This document shows positions 30,464-39,028 of a DNA stretch of 39,081 nt, piece by piece. The notes below the pieces were generated by a model, which saw nothing but the letters and a program-made list of their open reading frames with translations, had not been told where the DNA came from and did not search any database. The translations under genes were made by a program, and so were the position numbers. Source of the stretch: Onstottus_B arcticum. GTDB taxonomy: Bacteria; Acidobacteriota; Blastocatellia; UBA7656. Positions within the stretch are counted from its first letter, which is position 1. Each line of letters opens with the position of its first letter. Where the stretch lies: NCBI GenBank assembly GCA_038040485.1, contig JBBPIE010000044.1:1-39081 (forward strand). The letters run 5' to 3'.

Positions 30464-31396
30464 CGGCTGGGCGTGTGCCTGTTTGTTCTTGGTGTCATTC
30501 TTCTCGCTTCGTGTAAGAGCGGGCCGATCGCTGCGCATTGGGTCGCGGGTTCTCCAGTAGCTGAAGTAAACCTGCTCGGGGTCGATCTGATCGACGACAC
30601 AAACGGCTGGGCAGTTGGCGACATCGGAGTGATGAGCGGGGCCATGCTTCGAACAACAGACGGCGGGCGAAGCTGGCAGGCCGTGTCGAAGACAGACGAG
30701 ATCCTCGCGGCAGTTAAGTTCATCAGTCCCAATCGCGGCTGGGTTGCAGGCTATGCGGGCCGCATTCAGCGTACCGATGACGGTGGCCTTACGTGGAAAG
30801 TGCAACGTGCGGAACACGAGGGCGAGGTGTTGAATTCAGTTTTCTTTCTCGACGCCGACCGCGGCTGGGCGGCGGGCGGGAGCGGCCTGTTGCTCTCAAC
30901 CGTGGACGGCGGCGACAACTGGGAAACAATACCGACCGGCCGAGCCGAGGACTTCTGGTCAGTCAAGTTCCTCACGCGCGATCGCGGTCTAATCGCCGGC
31001 GAAGACGGCCTTATCCTTGCGACGGCCGACGGCGGGCGCACTTGGGCGGCTCAATCCACCGGCACGACTCGTGCCCTGCTTGGCCTGGCTGTGGCTTCCA
31101 ATTTCGCGTTAGCAGTTGGTGAGAAAGGAACGATATTGCGAACCGAAGACTTCAAGGGCTGGAGCTTGATTGAGTCAGGTACCGGCGAGACGCTCAACGC
31201 GGCGGCCGTGAATGGCGACGCTTGTTGGGCCGTTGGTTCGAGGGGCGCGACGGTTGGCTCGACCGACAGGGGCCGCTCATGGAAGCTTGCGCAAGCGGCC
31301 GTGCAACGCGACCTGATGAGCGTCAGCGTCTCAAGCCCGGTCAGGGGAGTTGCGGTCGGACGCCGCGGGGCTGTACAGTTACTGAGTCCAGAGTAG
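30350..31396 (+). CDS. Ycf48-like beta-propeller lipoprotein, start unresolved
   Basis: A repeat protein with five to six copies of a Ycf48/BNR-like motif (LRTTDGGRSWQAV, IQRTDDGGLTWKV, LSTVDGGDNWETI, LATADGGRTWAAQ, VGSTDRGRSWKLA), each followed by GWAVG-type strands, which build a seven-bladed-type propeller. A hydrophobic stretch with lipobox LLASC (about residue 51-55 of this reading) marks a lipoprotein. The start given is an unusual TTG inside the left arm of element F; GTG 30473 is the other in-frame choice but would leave a signal peptide without a basic n-region. No ribosome site is seen for either. Downstream genes follow closely (17 nt, then 4-nt overlap), so it opens an operon. Confidence 0.75.
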   Translation: MKIANCKLKIEDRRLQQPRLSRIPICNFQFAIFSFQFPRLGVCLFVLGVILLASCKSGPIAAHWVAGSPVAEVNLLGVDLIDDTNGWAVGDIGVMSGAMLRTTDGGRSWQAVSKTDEILAAVKFISPNRGWVAGYAGRIQRTDDGGLTWKVQRAEHEGEVLNSVFFLDADRGWAAGGSGLLLSTVDGGDNWETIPTGRAEDFWSVKFLTRDRGLIAGEDGLILATADGGRTWAAQSTGTTRALLGLAVASNFALAVGEKGTILRTEDFKGWSLIESGTGETLNAAAVNGDACWAVGSRGATVGSTDRGRSWKLAQAAVQRDLMSVSVSSPVRGVAVGRRGAVQLLSPE

Positions 31397-31413
31397 TTCA
31401 CGTTGGAGGCCCA

Positions 31414-32154
31414 ATGTCTAAATTCCTAATACCACTATTTCGCGTAGCCGTGTGTGCACTTGCAATGCTTGCGCTGAGCTTGCCCGGCGACGCTCATCAT
31501 ATGGTGCTCCGGTTCAACCTCGAAGAAATGACCGCGACTGCGGATCGGGTCTTCGTCGGACGATGCACCACAGTCGAAGAAACTCGCGAAATGATCGCAC
31601 AGGGAATGATGGCGGTTACCCGGTACACCTTCGAAGTCGAGCGCGTAATCAAAGGACGCGTGCCGCGGGTCTTGACGTTTCGCCAGGAGGGCCATCGCGC
31701 TCGGATCGCCACCGGCAAGACCAAAGAGATGGTGACGCACGGACGAATCGCTTCCCCTGACACCTTCCACGGCATGAGCGAGTATAAGATCGGCGACCGC
31801 GTTGTCTTGTTTTTAATCCCCGACTACCTGGGAGGTAAAGTCACCTATCCGGTCGGTCTATATCAGGGCGCGTTTCTCGTTTCGGACATGCCGTCGGGCC
31901 AGCGGCTTGTGCGCAACAGTATAAACAACCTCGGCCTGTTCACCGCACCCTACAACGGGTGGAAGCTGAAAGCTGCCGATGCGCGTGTGGTCTTCCCTGA
32001 CCGCGACGATTCGATCGCGGACGTCAGCGCGCTCGGAGTGGATGGAGCGGCGCTGGTTCGCAAGCGCGGCAGCTTGCCGCTCGAGGATTTCTTGAAGCTC
32101 GTCGAGCAGATCGTCGCCGCACACGGCAGCACGAAGGGGGCGCTAATCCAATGA
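31414..32154 (+). CDS. unrecognised secreted protein
   Basis: A 246-residue protein with a signal peptide (about 1-27, ending GDAHH). The following HHMVLRFNLEEMTATADRV and TFEVERVIKGRVPRVLTF suggest a beta-rich domain sensing or binding at the cell surface, but no named family fits. I start at ATG 31414, preceded by GGAGG at 4-5 nt. An upstream in-frame reading from 31222 would overlap the Ycf48-like gene in another frame. Its stop overlaps the next ATG by four bases (ATGA), so it is coupled to the metalloprotease gene and may be its partner. Confidence 0.8.
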   Translation: MSKFLIPLFRVAVCALAMLALSLPGDAHHMVLRFNLEEMTATADRVFVGRCTTVEETREMIAQGMMAVTRYTFEVERVIKGRVPRVLTFRQEGHRARIATGKTKEMVTHGRIASPDTFHGMSEYKIGDRVVLFLIPDYLGGKVTYPVGLYQGAFLVSDMPSGQRLVRNSINNLGLFTAPYNGWKLKAADARVVFPDRDDSIADVSALGVDGAALVRKRGSLPLEDFLKLVEQIVAAHGSTKGALIQ

Positions 32155-33923
32155 ATAAATATATCGTCAGAGCCACTTTACTTGTAGCTCTCTTTCTGGC
32201 CGCAGTCATCGCAGTGATAATCGCGCCGGCGGTGCGCGCCGGAGGCCCGCTGATTGTGATCGACGGCGTGCCGACCAAGTGGCCGCGCACGCTCACTCAA
32301 GGCGGCCCGCTGGGTTCGCAAACGGTCGACGCTCAAGGCAACATCCTTTATCGAGTAGACTCGGGTCCGCTCGGCTCGTTGTCGAACGCGGAAGCGACCG
32401 CAATCGTCGATCGGATATTCGGCCTGTACTCCTCGATACCCACTTCGTCGATCAAGTTCGTTAACGCCGGGCGCATCCTCGATCCGAGCACCGGCCAACC
32501 GATTGACGTGAACGCGTCGAACAGGGGAAGGATTCTCAGTTCGACCGCTCCCACGTTTCAGAACCCGATCATCTTTGACACCGACGGAGCGATACTGGGA
32601 AGCGGCGGGATTCTGGGGCGGTTTGGCGCATTGCAACTGGACACGGACAACAATCTTCAGATCGAGGGAGACGTCATTCTCAACGGCCGGTTCGTCAATA
32701 TTATTGGCAGGATTCCGTTCATCGGAGTATTCACTCACGAGTTTGGACACTTCGCGGGCCCGCTCGATCACGCACAAATCAGCGGCAACATAGCGGAGAC
32801 AGGTGAGGGGGCTACGTTACCCGCGGGCTTCAACGCCGCTCAGCTTTATGACCTGTATGCGCCGTTCGCAGAGACGCTGTATCCATTTCTCTTCGACGCA
32901 CCGATTGGCTCCGGACTCAGTCAGTTCTTTGACTCAGGCTTCTTTATTGCCTCGCTGGACATGGACACTCGGAACGCGTTGTCGAACCTCTATCCTGCGT
33001 TCCGCTATCGAGCTACCGACCCCGGCTCGCCCAACGGCGAGATCGAGGGCCGCGTCGTTATAAGTACTTCGAGCGGAGACATCCCTATCAGCGGCATCAA
33101 CGTAGTGGCTCGCCGCATAAGCCGCGGAGCCTATCCACCTCCCGTCGGCACAACTGCTTATCCTGACAATCAGGTGACGCTCGATGCGGATGGCATCCCG
33201 CTGCCGCCGCCCGACCGCGATGTAACTGACTCGCTCGCGACTGCTTCCAGCGCGGTGACCGGTCTCGAGTTCGGAACAGGGGCTTACCGGATCCAGGGTC
33301 TGCCGCCCGGCGAATACCGTGTGGAGGTTCAACAGGTCAATCCAGATGCGCTCGGCGGATCCGGAATTGGGCCTAATCGCGACCAGCAGTTCCCGCTTGT
33401 TGTCATTGAACAAGTTTCAGATCGCACGCCGGTCTCGGTGGTCGCGGGACAAATCACCGGCAACATCGACATCGTTCTCAACGGCTTTAGCACGGCCGCG
33501 CCCGCGCTTGTCGACGAAGACGAAAAGAATGACAAGAAGAAGAAAGCCCAGAGGGTGACTTTTCCCGCGGAGATTCATGGCAGCGCCGCTGAGGGGGACG
33601 CCGCCAAACACAAAATCGACTTTGGCGCCGCGGGAACGGCGCCAATGCACGACCTCTACAGGTTCACAGTGGCGACTACTGGAACCTTCGTCATCGCGCT
33701 TGACCCGATTTCCGGTTCCGGCGACCTGGACATCTACTTGTTAGACAGCTTTTTCGAAGGAAAGAAGATCCCAATTGATTCCTCCTCGATTCTGGGAACA
33801 AGCACTAGCCCCCAGGCCAGTGAGCTGGTCGCGATCAAACTGTTTCCAGGAACTTATTACATCGGGGTCAGCGCATTCCAGGGGAGCTTCAACTACAAGT
33901 TGAGGATCATCTCCAGCCAGTGA
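32151..33923 (+). CDS. secreted zinc metalloprotease-like protein with variant HExxH motif
   Basis: A 590-residue protein with a signal or anchor segment (about 7-30). HEFGHFAGPLDH (196-207) supplies His196, Glu197 and His200 plus a third His at 207. Metzincins use HExxHxxGxxH, so here the last His is one position late (an extra Pro). Downstream are a carboxypeptidase-regulatory-like beta domain (about 298-425, GEIEGRVVISTSSG) and a pre-peptidase C-terminal (PPC) domain (about 485-590, HDLYRFTVATTGTF and SGDLDIYLLD). PPC domains are found at secreted peptidase ends. The start overlaps the upstream stop by 4 nt. A linker around 455-465 is Asp/Lys-rich. Confidence 0.85.
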   Translation: MNKYIVRATLLVALFLAAVIAVIIAPAVRAGGPLIVIDGVPTKWPRTLTQGGPLGSQTVDAQGNILYRVDSGPLGSLSNAEATAIVDRIFGLYSSIPTSSIKFVNAGRILDPSTGQPIDVNASNRGRILSSTAPTFQNPIIFDTDGAILGSGGILGRFGALQLDTDNNLQIEGDVILNGRFVNIIGRIPFIGVFTHEFGHFAGPLDHAQISGNIAETGEGATLPAGFNAAQLYDLYAPFAETLYPFLFDAPIGSGLSQFFDSGFFIASLDMDTRNALSNLYPAFRYRATDPGSPNGEIEGRVVISTSSGDIPISGINVVARRISRGAYPPPVGTTAYPDNQVTLDADGIPLPPPDRDVTDSLATASSAVTGLEFGTGAYRIQGLPPGEYRVEVQQVNPDALGGSGIGPNRDQQFPLVVIEQVSDRTPVSVVAGQITGNIDIVLNGFSTAAPALVDEDEKNDKKKKAQRVTFPAEIHGSAAEGDAAKHKIDFGAAGTAPMHDLYRFTVATTGTFVIALDPISGSGDLDIYLLDSFFEGKKIPIDSSSILGTSTSPQASELVAIKLFPGTYYIGVSAFQGSFNYKLRIISSQ

Positions 33924-34025
33924 CGGGGTGAACCGCCGGCAGTATCATTGCGGGCGGTAAACGCGCAACTCCTCACGTAATATCTTCTTGCCTGAATTCA
34001 TTCGAGGGCGGAGTGTGTGTGTGAC

Positions 34026-35084
34026 ATGGCAATAGATCAAGACAAAATGAACGAGCTACTCGGGAGATTTCTTAACGACTTCGGCGGCACGTTGCATTCC
34101 GCGATGGCTGTGATCGGGGACAAGCTTGGGCTGTACAAGGCGATGGCTGAAGCCGGCCCGCTTACCCCGGAAGAACTGGCCTCGCGCACGGGCACTACTG
34201 AAAGATACGTGCGCGAATGGCTCGCCTCTCAAGCGGCCGGCGGCTACGCAAGCTACGACGCCGAGACTGGCCGATTCTTCTTGACCGAAGAACAAGCGTT
34301 CGCACTCACTGACGAGAACGGCCCGGTCTTCTTGCCCGGCGCGTTTCAGCTCGCGCTGGCGGCGGTCAAGGCCCAGCCGCGAATCGCGGAAGCATTTCAA
34401 ACCGGCGAAGGCGTCGGCTGGCACGAGCACGACTCGGGATTGTTTAGCGGCACCGAGCGATTCTTCCGGCCGGGCTATGCGGCAAATCTTATCAGCTCGT
34501 GGATACCGGCCCTTGACGGCGTTGACGAGAAGCTGACGTCGGGAGCCAAAGTCGCCGATGTTGGTTGCGGTCACGGAGCCTCGACGATTCTGATGGCCCA
34601 GGCTTATCCGAAATCGACATTCTTTGGATTCGACTACCATCAAGGCTCGATCGATTACGCGCGCAAGAAGGCGGAAGATTCAGGCCTGTCCGACCGCGTT
34701 ACCTTCGAGGTGGCGGCCGCCAAAGACTATCCGGGTAAAGACTTCGACTTTGTGGCGGTGTTCGATGCTCTTCATGACATGGGCGATCCGGTTGGCGCAG
34801 CGGCTCATGTACGGACCACTTTGAAGAGCGACGGATCGTGGATGATTGTCGAGCCGTTCGCCAACGACAAAATCGAAGAGAACCTGAATCCCATAGGCCG
34901 CATATTCTACTCGGCTTCGACTTTGCTCTGCACTCCGGCTTCTCGATCGCAGGAAGTGGGATTGGGACTTGGCGCGCAAGCCGGCGAAGCTCGAATTCGC
35001 GACGTGGTAACTCAGGGCGGCTTCAAGCGATTCCGCCGCGCGACCCAGACGCCTTTCAACCTGGTGTTCGAAGCACGCCCGTGA
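34026..35084 (+). CDS. SAM-dependent methyltransferase with N-terminal winged-helix domain
   Basis: A 352-residue cytoplasmic enzyme. The N-terminal part (about 1-95) is a winged-helix-like dimerisation domain (LGLYKAMAEAGPLTPEELA), as in Rv2258c-type methyltransferases, and the C-terminal Rossmann domain has motif I VADVGCGHG (176-184), acidic DYHQGS and VFDALHDMGDP. It methylates an unknown small molecule. I choose ATG 34026; a GTG 9 nt upstream in frame and closer to the GGAG at 34010-34013 is a real alternative. It stands alone; a GC palindrome follows 13 nt after the stop. Confidence 0.9.
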   Translation: MAIDQDKMNELLGRFLNDFGGTLHSAMAVIGDKLGLYKAMAEAGPLTPEELASRTGTTERYVREWLASQAAGGYASYDAETGRFFLTEEQAFALTDENGPVFLPGAFQLALAAVKAQPRIAEAFQTGEGVGWHEHDSGLFSGTERFFRPGYAANLISSWIPALDGVDEKLTSGAKVADVGCGHGASTILMAQAYPKSTFFGFDYHQGSIDYARKKAEDSGLSDRVTFEVAAAKDYPGKDFDFVAVFDALHDMGDPVGAAAHVRTTLKSDGSWMIVEPFANDKIEENLNPIGRIFYSASTLLCTPASRSQEVGLGLGAQAGEARIRDVVTQGGFKRFRRATQTPFNLVFEARP

Positions 35085-35096
35085 AATCAACTCCCA

Positions 35097-35180
35097 GTAC
35101 GGGCGTCCCTCCGTGGGCGCCCCTTCCCGATATCGAAATAATTTGGGAACGAGAAGGGGCGCCCAGGAGGAAGCCCGTAC
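35097..35180. repeat. GC-rich GGGGCGCCC-type palindrome, third copy
   Basis: The arms 35097-35126 and 35153-35180 are reverse complements with a few mismatches and share sequence with 19451-19546. It lies between converging gene ends (methyltransferase and amidohydrolase) and may serve as a bidirectional terminator. Confidence 0.85.
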
Positions 35181-35187
35181 AGGTGCA

Positions 35188-36843
35188 TCATCTTTCCAAT
35201 GAAGCGGATGCGTCTTCGTCCTTCGCTCGTACGGCGATGCCTCCACCGCTCAGATACGGCTCGCCGTAACGGATCACCGGCTCACCCTCGAGGATGACGT
35301 GCTCGATTCCTACCGGGTATTGCTTCGAGTCTTCAAAGGTAGCCAGGTCGATCACTCGGCGCGGATCAAACACCACAAGATTCGCCTTCATCCCGTCGGC
35401 AATGACCCCGTAGCGCTCGAGCCGGAAAGTCTCAGCAGCGAGACCCGTCATCTTGCGAACGGCTTCTTCGAGCGTCAGCAGGTTTTGCTCTCTCACATAC
35501 CGCCCAAGTATCCTCGGATACGTCCCGTAAGCTCGCGGATGCGGCTTGCCGCCCAACAGCCCGTCGGTGCAAACGTTCACATAAGGCTCTCTCATGATCT
35601 TGCGGACCACGTCTTCCGATTGGCTGAACGAGATCATCCCAACTCCCATTCGCTCCTCGGCCAAGAGGCCCAGCGCGAAATCACAGGCGGCTTCTTCACT
35701 CACCCCGCTATCGGCTTTGTGCGAGAGCGCCGCCGCTTCCGCGATACTCTTTCCGACATACTCTGCGTGGCCGCCCGACGCGATATCGGAAATGATGACT
35801 CCCTCGGGTCCCGACCACTTCCAAAAGTTGTCCCAGTGAGAAGGCAAGCGATCGAGCATCGCTTCGCGCATTCGCCCGCGCTCGGCTTCACTACCAAGCC
35901 TGCCAAGCGTGGCTTCGACTCCGCCCGAGTGAGCCCACGGCGGCAAGATCGCGCCCATCATCGTCGAGCCTGCGATGTACGGATACTGATCAGCCGTCAG
36001 CCGCAAACCGTCAGCCCGAGCTTGATGAATTGTCTCAAGCACTCGATCTATGACGCCCCAGTTCTCGCGGCCGGCGACTTTGAAGTGCGAGATGTGAGTT
36101 CGCACGCCGGTGGCTTTGCCGATCTCGATCATCTCCGCGACCGAGTCCGCCAGGTAGTCGCTTTCGCTTCGCATGTGCGCCACGAAGATTCCGTCAAACT
36201 CGGCGACCGCTCGCGCAAGCTCGATCAACTCCGCAGTGTCCGCAAAGCAACACGGCGGATAAATTAGCCCTGTCGAGAGACCAACTGCGCCTTCGCGCAT
36301 CGACTTGCGAACGAGCGCTTGCATCGAGGCTATCTCTTCGCTCGTAGCGCGGCGGTCTTCCATTCCCATCGCGTGCAAGCGAACCTGGCCGTGTGGAATC
36401 AAGTACGCGCAATCAATCGACGGACGCGCCCGGTCAATCGCTTCCAGGTACTCGCCGACGGACTCCCAATCCCACTCGCGCCCGAGCCGTCCGTCGAGAC
36501 CCGCAAGCTGTTGCTCGACCTGAGCGCGATCCGAAGCGCGAACCGGCGCGACCGAAATGCCGTCTTGCCCGAAGACTTCAAGCGTGATGCCTTGCCGCAC
36601 CTTCATCGGAAGCCCGGGTTCGGTAAGCACTCGAATGTCAGAATGGCTATGCGTGTCGATGAAGCCCGGAGCGATGACCAGGCCTTTGCAGTCGAGTTCC
36701 TCGGGGGCGCCGGAAAGAGAGTCGGGCACATCGATCGCGAGAATCCAGTTGCGCCGAATCGCTATGTCTCCAACGATTCCCGCGCGACCGGTGCCGTCGA
36801 TGATCGTGCCTCGCTTGAGAATAAGGTCGGGTGTCTTAAACAT
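35188..36843 (-). CDS. D-aminoacylase/N-acyl-D-amino-acid deacylase-family amidohydrolase
   Basis: A 551-residue cytoplasmic amidohydrolase. PGFIDTHSHSD (59-69) carries the HxH (His65, His67) metal motif; STGLIYPPCCF and HMRSESDY then HISHFKV supply further ligand histidines and the central region; CTDGLLGGKPHPRAYGTYPR (about 450-469) is typical of D-aminoacylases, and the final Asp/His ligand is in that segment. Start codon overlaps the VOC gene's stop by 8 nt, so the two form an operon. It hydrolyses N-acyl-D-amino acids or similar. It carries the small beta-sheet domain at both ends (KRGTIIDGTG and VIREGEP-like strands). Confidence 0.92.
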   Translation of the reverse strand: MFKTPDLILKRGTIIDGTGRAGIVGDIAIRRNWILAIDVPDSLSGAPEELDCKGLVIAPGFIDTHSHSDIRVLTEPGLPMKVRQGITLEVFGQDGISVAPVRASDRAQVEQQLAGLDGRLGREWDWESVGEYLEAIDRARPSIDCAYLIPHGQVRLHAMGMEDRRATSEEIASMQALVRKSMREGAVGLSTGLIYPPCCFADTAELIELARAVAEFDGIFVAHMRSESDYLADSVAEMIEIGKATGVRTHISHFKVAGRENWGVIDRVLETIHQARADGLRLTADQYPYIAGSTMMGAILPPWAHSGGVEATLGRLGSEAERGRMREAMLDRLPSHWDNFWKWSGPEGVIISDIASGGHAEYVGKSIAEAAALSHKADSGVSEEAACDFALGLLAEERMGVGMISFSQSEDVVRKIMREPYVNVCTDGLLGGKPHPRAYGTYPRILGRYVREQNLLTLEEAVRKMTGLAAETFRLERYGVIADGMKANLVVFDPRRVIDLATFEDSKQYPVGIEHVILEGEPVIRYGEPYLSGGGIAVRAKDEDASASLER

Positions 36844-37225
36844 GCGATTCGTCGGGAGCGGAAGCGTTAAGAGCTAAAAGCTCGAGAGCGTTTCCGTCGG
36901 GGTCGCTGAAATAGAGCGACGTCGCTGACATCCACTGATGGAAGACTGGTCCCTCGACTTCGACTCCTCGCTCGCGCAGCATCGACGCGGCACGTTCGAG
37001 GTCGGCTTCATCAAGCGTGAAAGCGAAGTGCTGCAACGGCCATTCGCCTTTGTCTTCTTGAAGCACAACCATTCCAGCGTCTCCGCCGGCACGAAGAAAC
37101 AGCCAGTTACGCTTCTCATCTCGAACCCCTACTTCAAGGCCGAGCACCTCGCGATAGAACGGCTCCGCCTTCGCAAGGTCTTTCACACGTATTGCGACTT
37201 CGTAGACGCCACGGATTGGCAGCAT
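36836..37225 (-). CDS. VOC-superfamily (glyoxalase/dioxygenase-fold) protein
   Basis: A 129-residue single-domain vicinal-oxygen-chelate protein with two babab units: VYEVAIRVKDLAKAEPFYREVLG at 7-29, HFAFTLDEADLERAASMLRERG (about 66-87), and YFSDPDGNALELLAL (about 106-120), the last with the usual DPDGN turn and metal-binding Glu. I start at ATG 37225, where GAGAGG lies about 9 nt upstream; a reading from 37303 adds residues outside the fold. It is coupled to the amidohydrolase. The substrate is unknown; VOC fold members do isomerisation, ring cleavage or resistance. Confidence 0.88.
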   Translation of the reverse strand: MLPIRGVYEVAIRVKDLAKAEPFYREVLGLEVGVRDEKRNWLFLRAGGDAGMVVLQEDKGEWPLQHFAFTLDEADLERAASMLRERGVEVEGPVFHQWMSATSLYFSDPDGNALELLALNASAPDESHV

Positions 37226-37253
37226 TGGTATTGCCTCTCTTTTTGGAATTGAC

Positions 37254-37523
37254 TCAGGCGGCGAGCAAAGGAGCAAGTTCGCTCGCCTCGAGAGAGCGAA
37301 CATTCAACGTGGCAAGCACATCATTCAGCACACTCAAGCTCACGTGATCGGGCGCCGTGATTTCGATGCCGATCGGTCGCCCGGCCTTTCCATAGTCGAT
37401 CAGGATCCCGTTGCCAGCCTTCTCAGTCCGCTGACTCTTTTCTCCAGGGTCTCGCGGAAGATACAGATAAGCTGCGATCGGCTTGCCTTTTCGAAAGGTG
37501 ACCTCAAGGTAACGATCTTTCAT
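37254..37523 (-). CDS. DUF2283-like small protein, possible antitoxin
   Basis: An 89-residue beta-rich protein with YLEVTFRKGKPIAAYLYLPR (about 5-24) and IGIEITAPDHVSLSVLNDVL (about 52-71), a layout like DUF2283, many members of which are small proteins next to DUF4258-type partners. It shares a 4-nt ATGA overlap with the upstream gene. Downstream, 28 nt on, is the VOC gene. Function unknown. Confidence 0.72.
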   Translation of the reverse strand: MKDRYLEVTFRKGKPIAAYLYLPRDPGEKSQRTEKAGNGILIDYGKAGRPIGIEITAPDHVSLSVLNDVLATLNVRSLEASELAPLLAA

Positions 37524-37798
37524 GTTGACCTCTTGAAAACCTGGTAGGCGGTCACGACAACCAACAACTCTTGTGGTTCATCGGGCTCGACAATGACTTC
37601 CCACTTTCGGCGATTGTGTTTTGTGTGAATGACCCATCGTCCCTCAACAACGTCCGGTTGATAGTCTGTTGCCTTCTGCAGCATTGCGCGGAGATCGACG
37701 TCGCTAAAGTCGCGGTCCAGCATGCGCTTCTCCAGATACGCAGTTATCTCTAACTCCCACTCCCACCAGTCGGGCCAAATCGGCATTCGAGTCGCCAT
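37520..37798 (-). CDS. DUF4258-like small protein, possible toxin
   Basis: A 92-residue protein. Residues 50-86 (VVEGRWVIHTKHNRRKWEVIVEPD and VVVTAYQVFK) show the beta-hairpin pattern of DUF4258-like, RelE-fold-related proteins, with basic residues (KHNRRKW) that could contact RNA. The N-terminal WPDWWEWELEIT is aromatic. Its stop overlaps the next start by 4 nt, which suggests a coupled pair. Assignment to a toxin family is by pattern only. Confidence 0.65.
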   Translation of the reverse strand: MATRMPIWPDWWEWELEITAYLEKRMLDRDFSDVDLRAMLQKATDYQPDVVEGRWVIHTKHNRRKWEVIVEPDEPQELLVVVTAYQVFKRST

Positions 37799-37953
37799 CC
37801 GAGTTTGATTGATTTGCGGCCCGCACCCACAGCGAGAATTCTACTCCGCAAGCCCGTAACTTAACACAGAATCTCAGAGTCCTTGCAAGCAGTGCCAGGT
37901 TTGCTATTATGCAACGCTGCAAACCTAGCCGCTGATAAATTCGGGAACTTACT

Positions 37954-38955
37954 ATGCCTAACTCTCTAAGCCGTGTCGCCCTCTATCTCCAGGACAAACA
38001 CCCGCTGCGTTCCGCCATCGAGTACGTCCGGTACGCCGAATCACGAGGCTTCGAAGCCGTGTGGCAAGCTGAATCAAGACTAGTCCGGGATGCGATCGTC
38101 CCGATGGCTGCCTTCGGCGCTACCACCGAGCGCATCAAGATCGGATCAGGCGTGATCAACAACTGGACTCGCAACGCGGCTTTGATTGCCGCGACGTTTT
38201 CTACGCTCGACGACTTAGCGCCGGGTCGCATGATGTGCGGACTGGGCGTCTGGTGGGAGCCGCTAGCCACCAAGGTCGGGGTCAATCGCCGCAAGCCGCT
38301 TCAAGCGATGCGCGAGACGGTCGAAGTCGTTCGTCGATTGCTCGCGATGGAAAAAGTCACCTTCAAAGGCGAGTTCGTCAACGTCGAAGACATCGAGATC
38401 GACATCGTTCACGGCGACCGCTCACCAAAGAATGTCCCGATCTACATCGGCGCTACCGGGATGAAGATGATGGAGTTGTCAGGCGAAATAGCCGACGGCG
38501 TGCTGCTGAACTACCTCGTTTCCCCGGCTTACAACCGCGAAGCGATGGACCACCTTCGCATCGGAGCCGAGAGAGCCGGCCGCAGCGTTGAACAGATCGA
38601 CCGCCCCCAGTTGATAGTCTGCTCGCTCGACAAAGATCGCGGCCGGGCGTTGGATGGCGCTCGCGAGTTGGTGACTCAATACCTAGGCCAGCAGCCGCAC
38701 ATCATGAAAGCGAGCGGTGTGAGCCAGGACTTGCTCGACGAGATCGGCAGCGTGTTGACCTGGCCGGCCGAAGAACATCAGATTCGCGAAGCGATGAAGC
38801 TGGTGCCCGATGAAGTCGTTCAGCTCATCACGGCTTCAGGAACTCCCGACGAATGCCGGACGAAAGTCCAAGAGTACATTGAGGCGGGTTGCACGTGTCC
38901 TGTACTTTATCCGCTTGGCGACGATGTGCGCGCGATGATTGATGCTTTTAGTTGA
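37954..38955 (+). CDS. LLM-class flavin-dependent oxidoreductase (luciferase-like)
   Basis: A 333-residue TIM-barrel oxidoreductase resembling 5,10-methylene-tetrahydromethanopterin reductase and F420-dependent enzymes: YVRYAESRGFEAVWQAES (about 24-41), ERIKIGSGVINNWTRNAA (59-76) with the non-prolyl cis-peptide region, and LDDLAPGRMMCGLG. The C-terminal part ends AGCTCPVLYPLGDDV. It uses F420 or FMN; substrate unknown. It is divergent from the DUF4258-like gene, and a group II intron end lies 74 nt after the stop. Confidence 0.88.
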   Translation: MPNSLSRVALYLQDKHPLRSAIEYVRYAESRGFEAVWQAESRLVRDAIVPMAAFGATTERIKIGSGVINNWTRNAALIAATFSTLDDLAPGRMMCGLGVWWEPLATKVGVNRRKPLQAMRETVEVVRRLLAMEKVTFKGEFVNVEDIEIDIVHGDRSPKNVPIYIGATGMKMMELSGEIADGVLLNYLVSPAYNREAMDHLRIGAERAGRSVEQIDRPQLIVCSLDKDRGRALDGARELVTQYLGQQPHIMKASGVSQDLLDEIGSVLTWPAEEHQIREAMKLVPDEVVQLITASGTPDECRTKVQEYIEAGCTCPVLYPLGDDVRAMIDAFS

Positions 38956-39028
38956 GTGCAGTGATCGTTGAACACGTTGGTCTAGCAGGCTGCGGAAGAA
39001 GTCGATGACACACGAGTATGCAGGTGCA

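Noticed and set aside
31222..31413. Upstream extension of the unknown secreted protein
   Set aside because: It overlaps the Ycf48-like gene in another frame; GGAGG plus a signal peptide fix ATG 31414.
34017..34025. GTG start for the methyltransferase
   Set aside because: Not excluded, but ATG 34026 fits usual N-termini of the family; recorded as an alternative.
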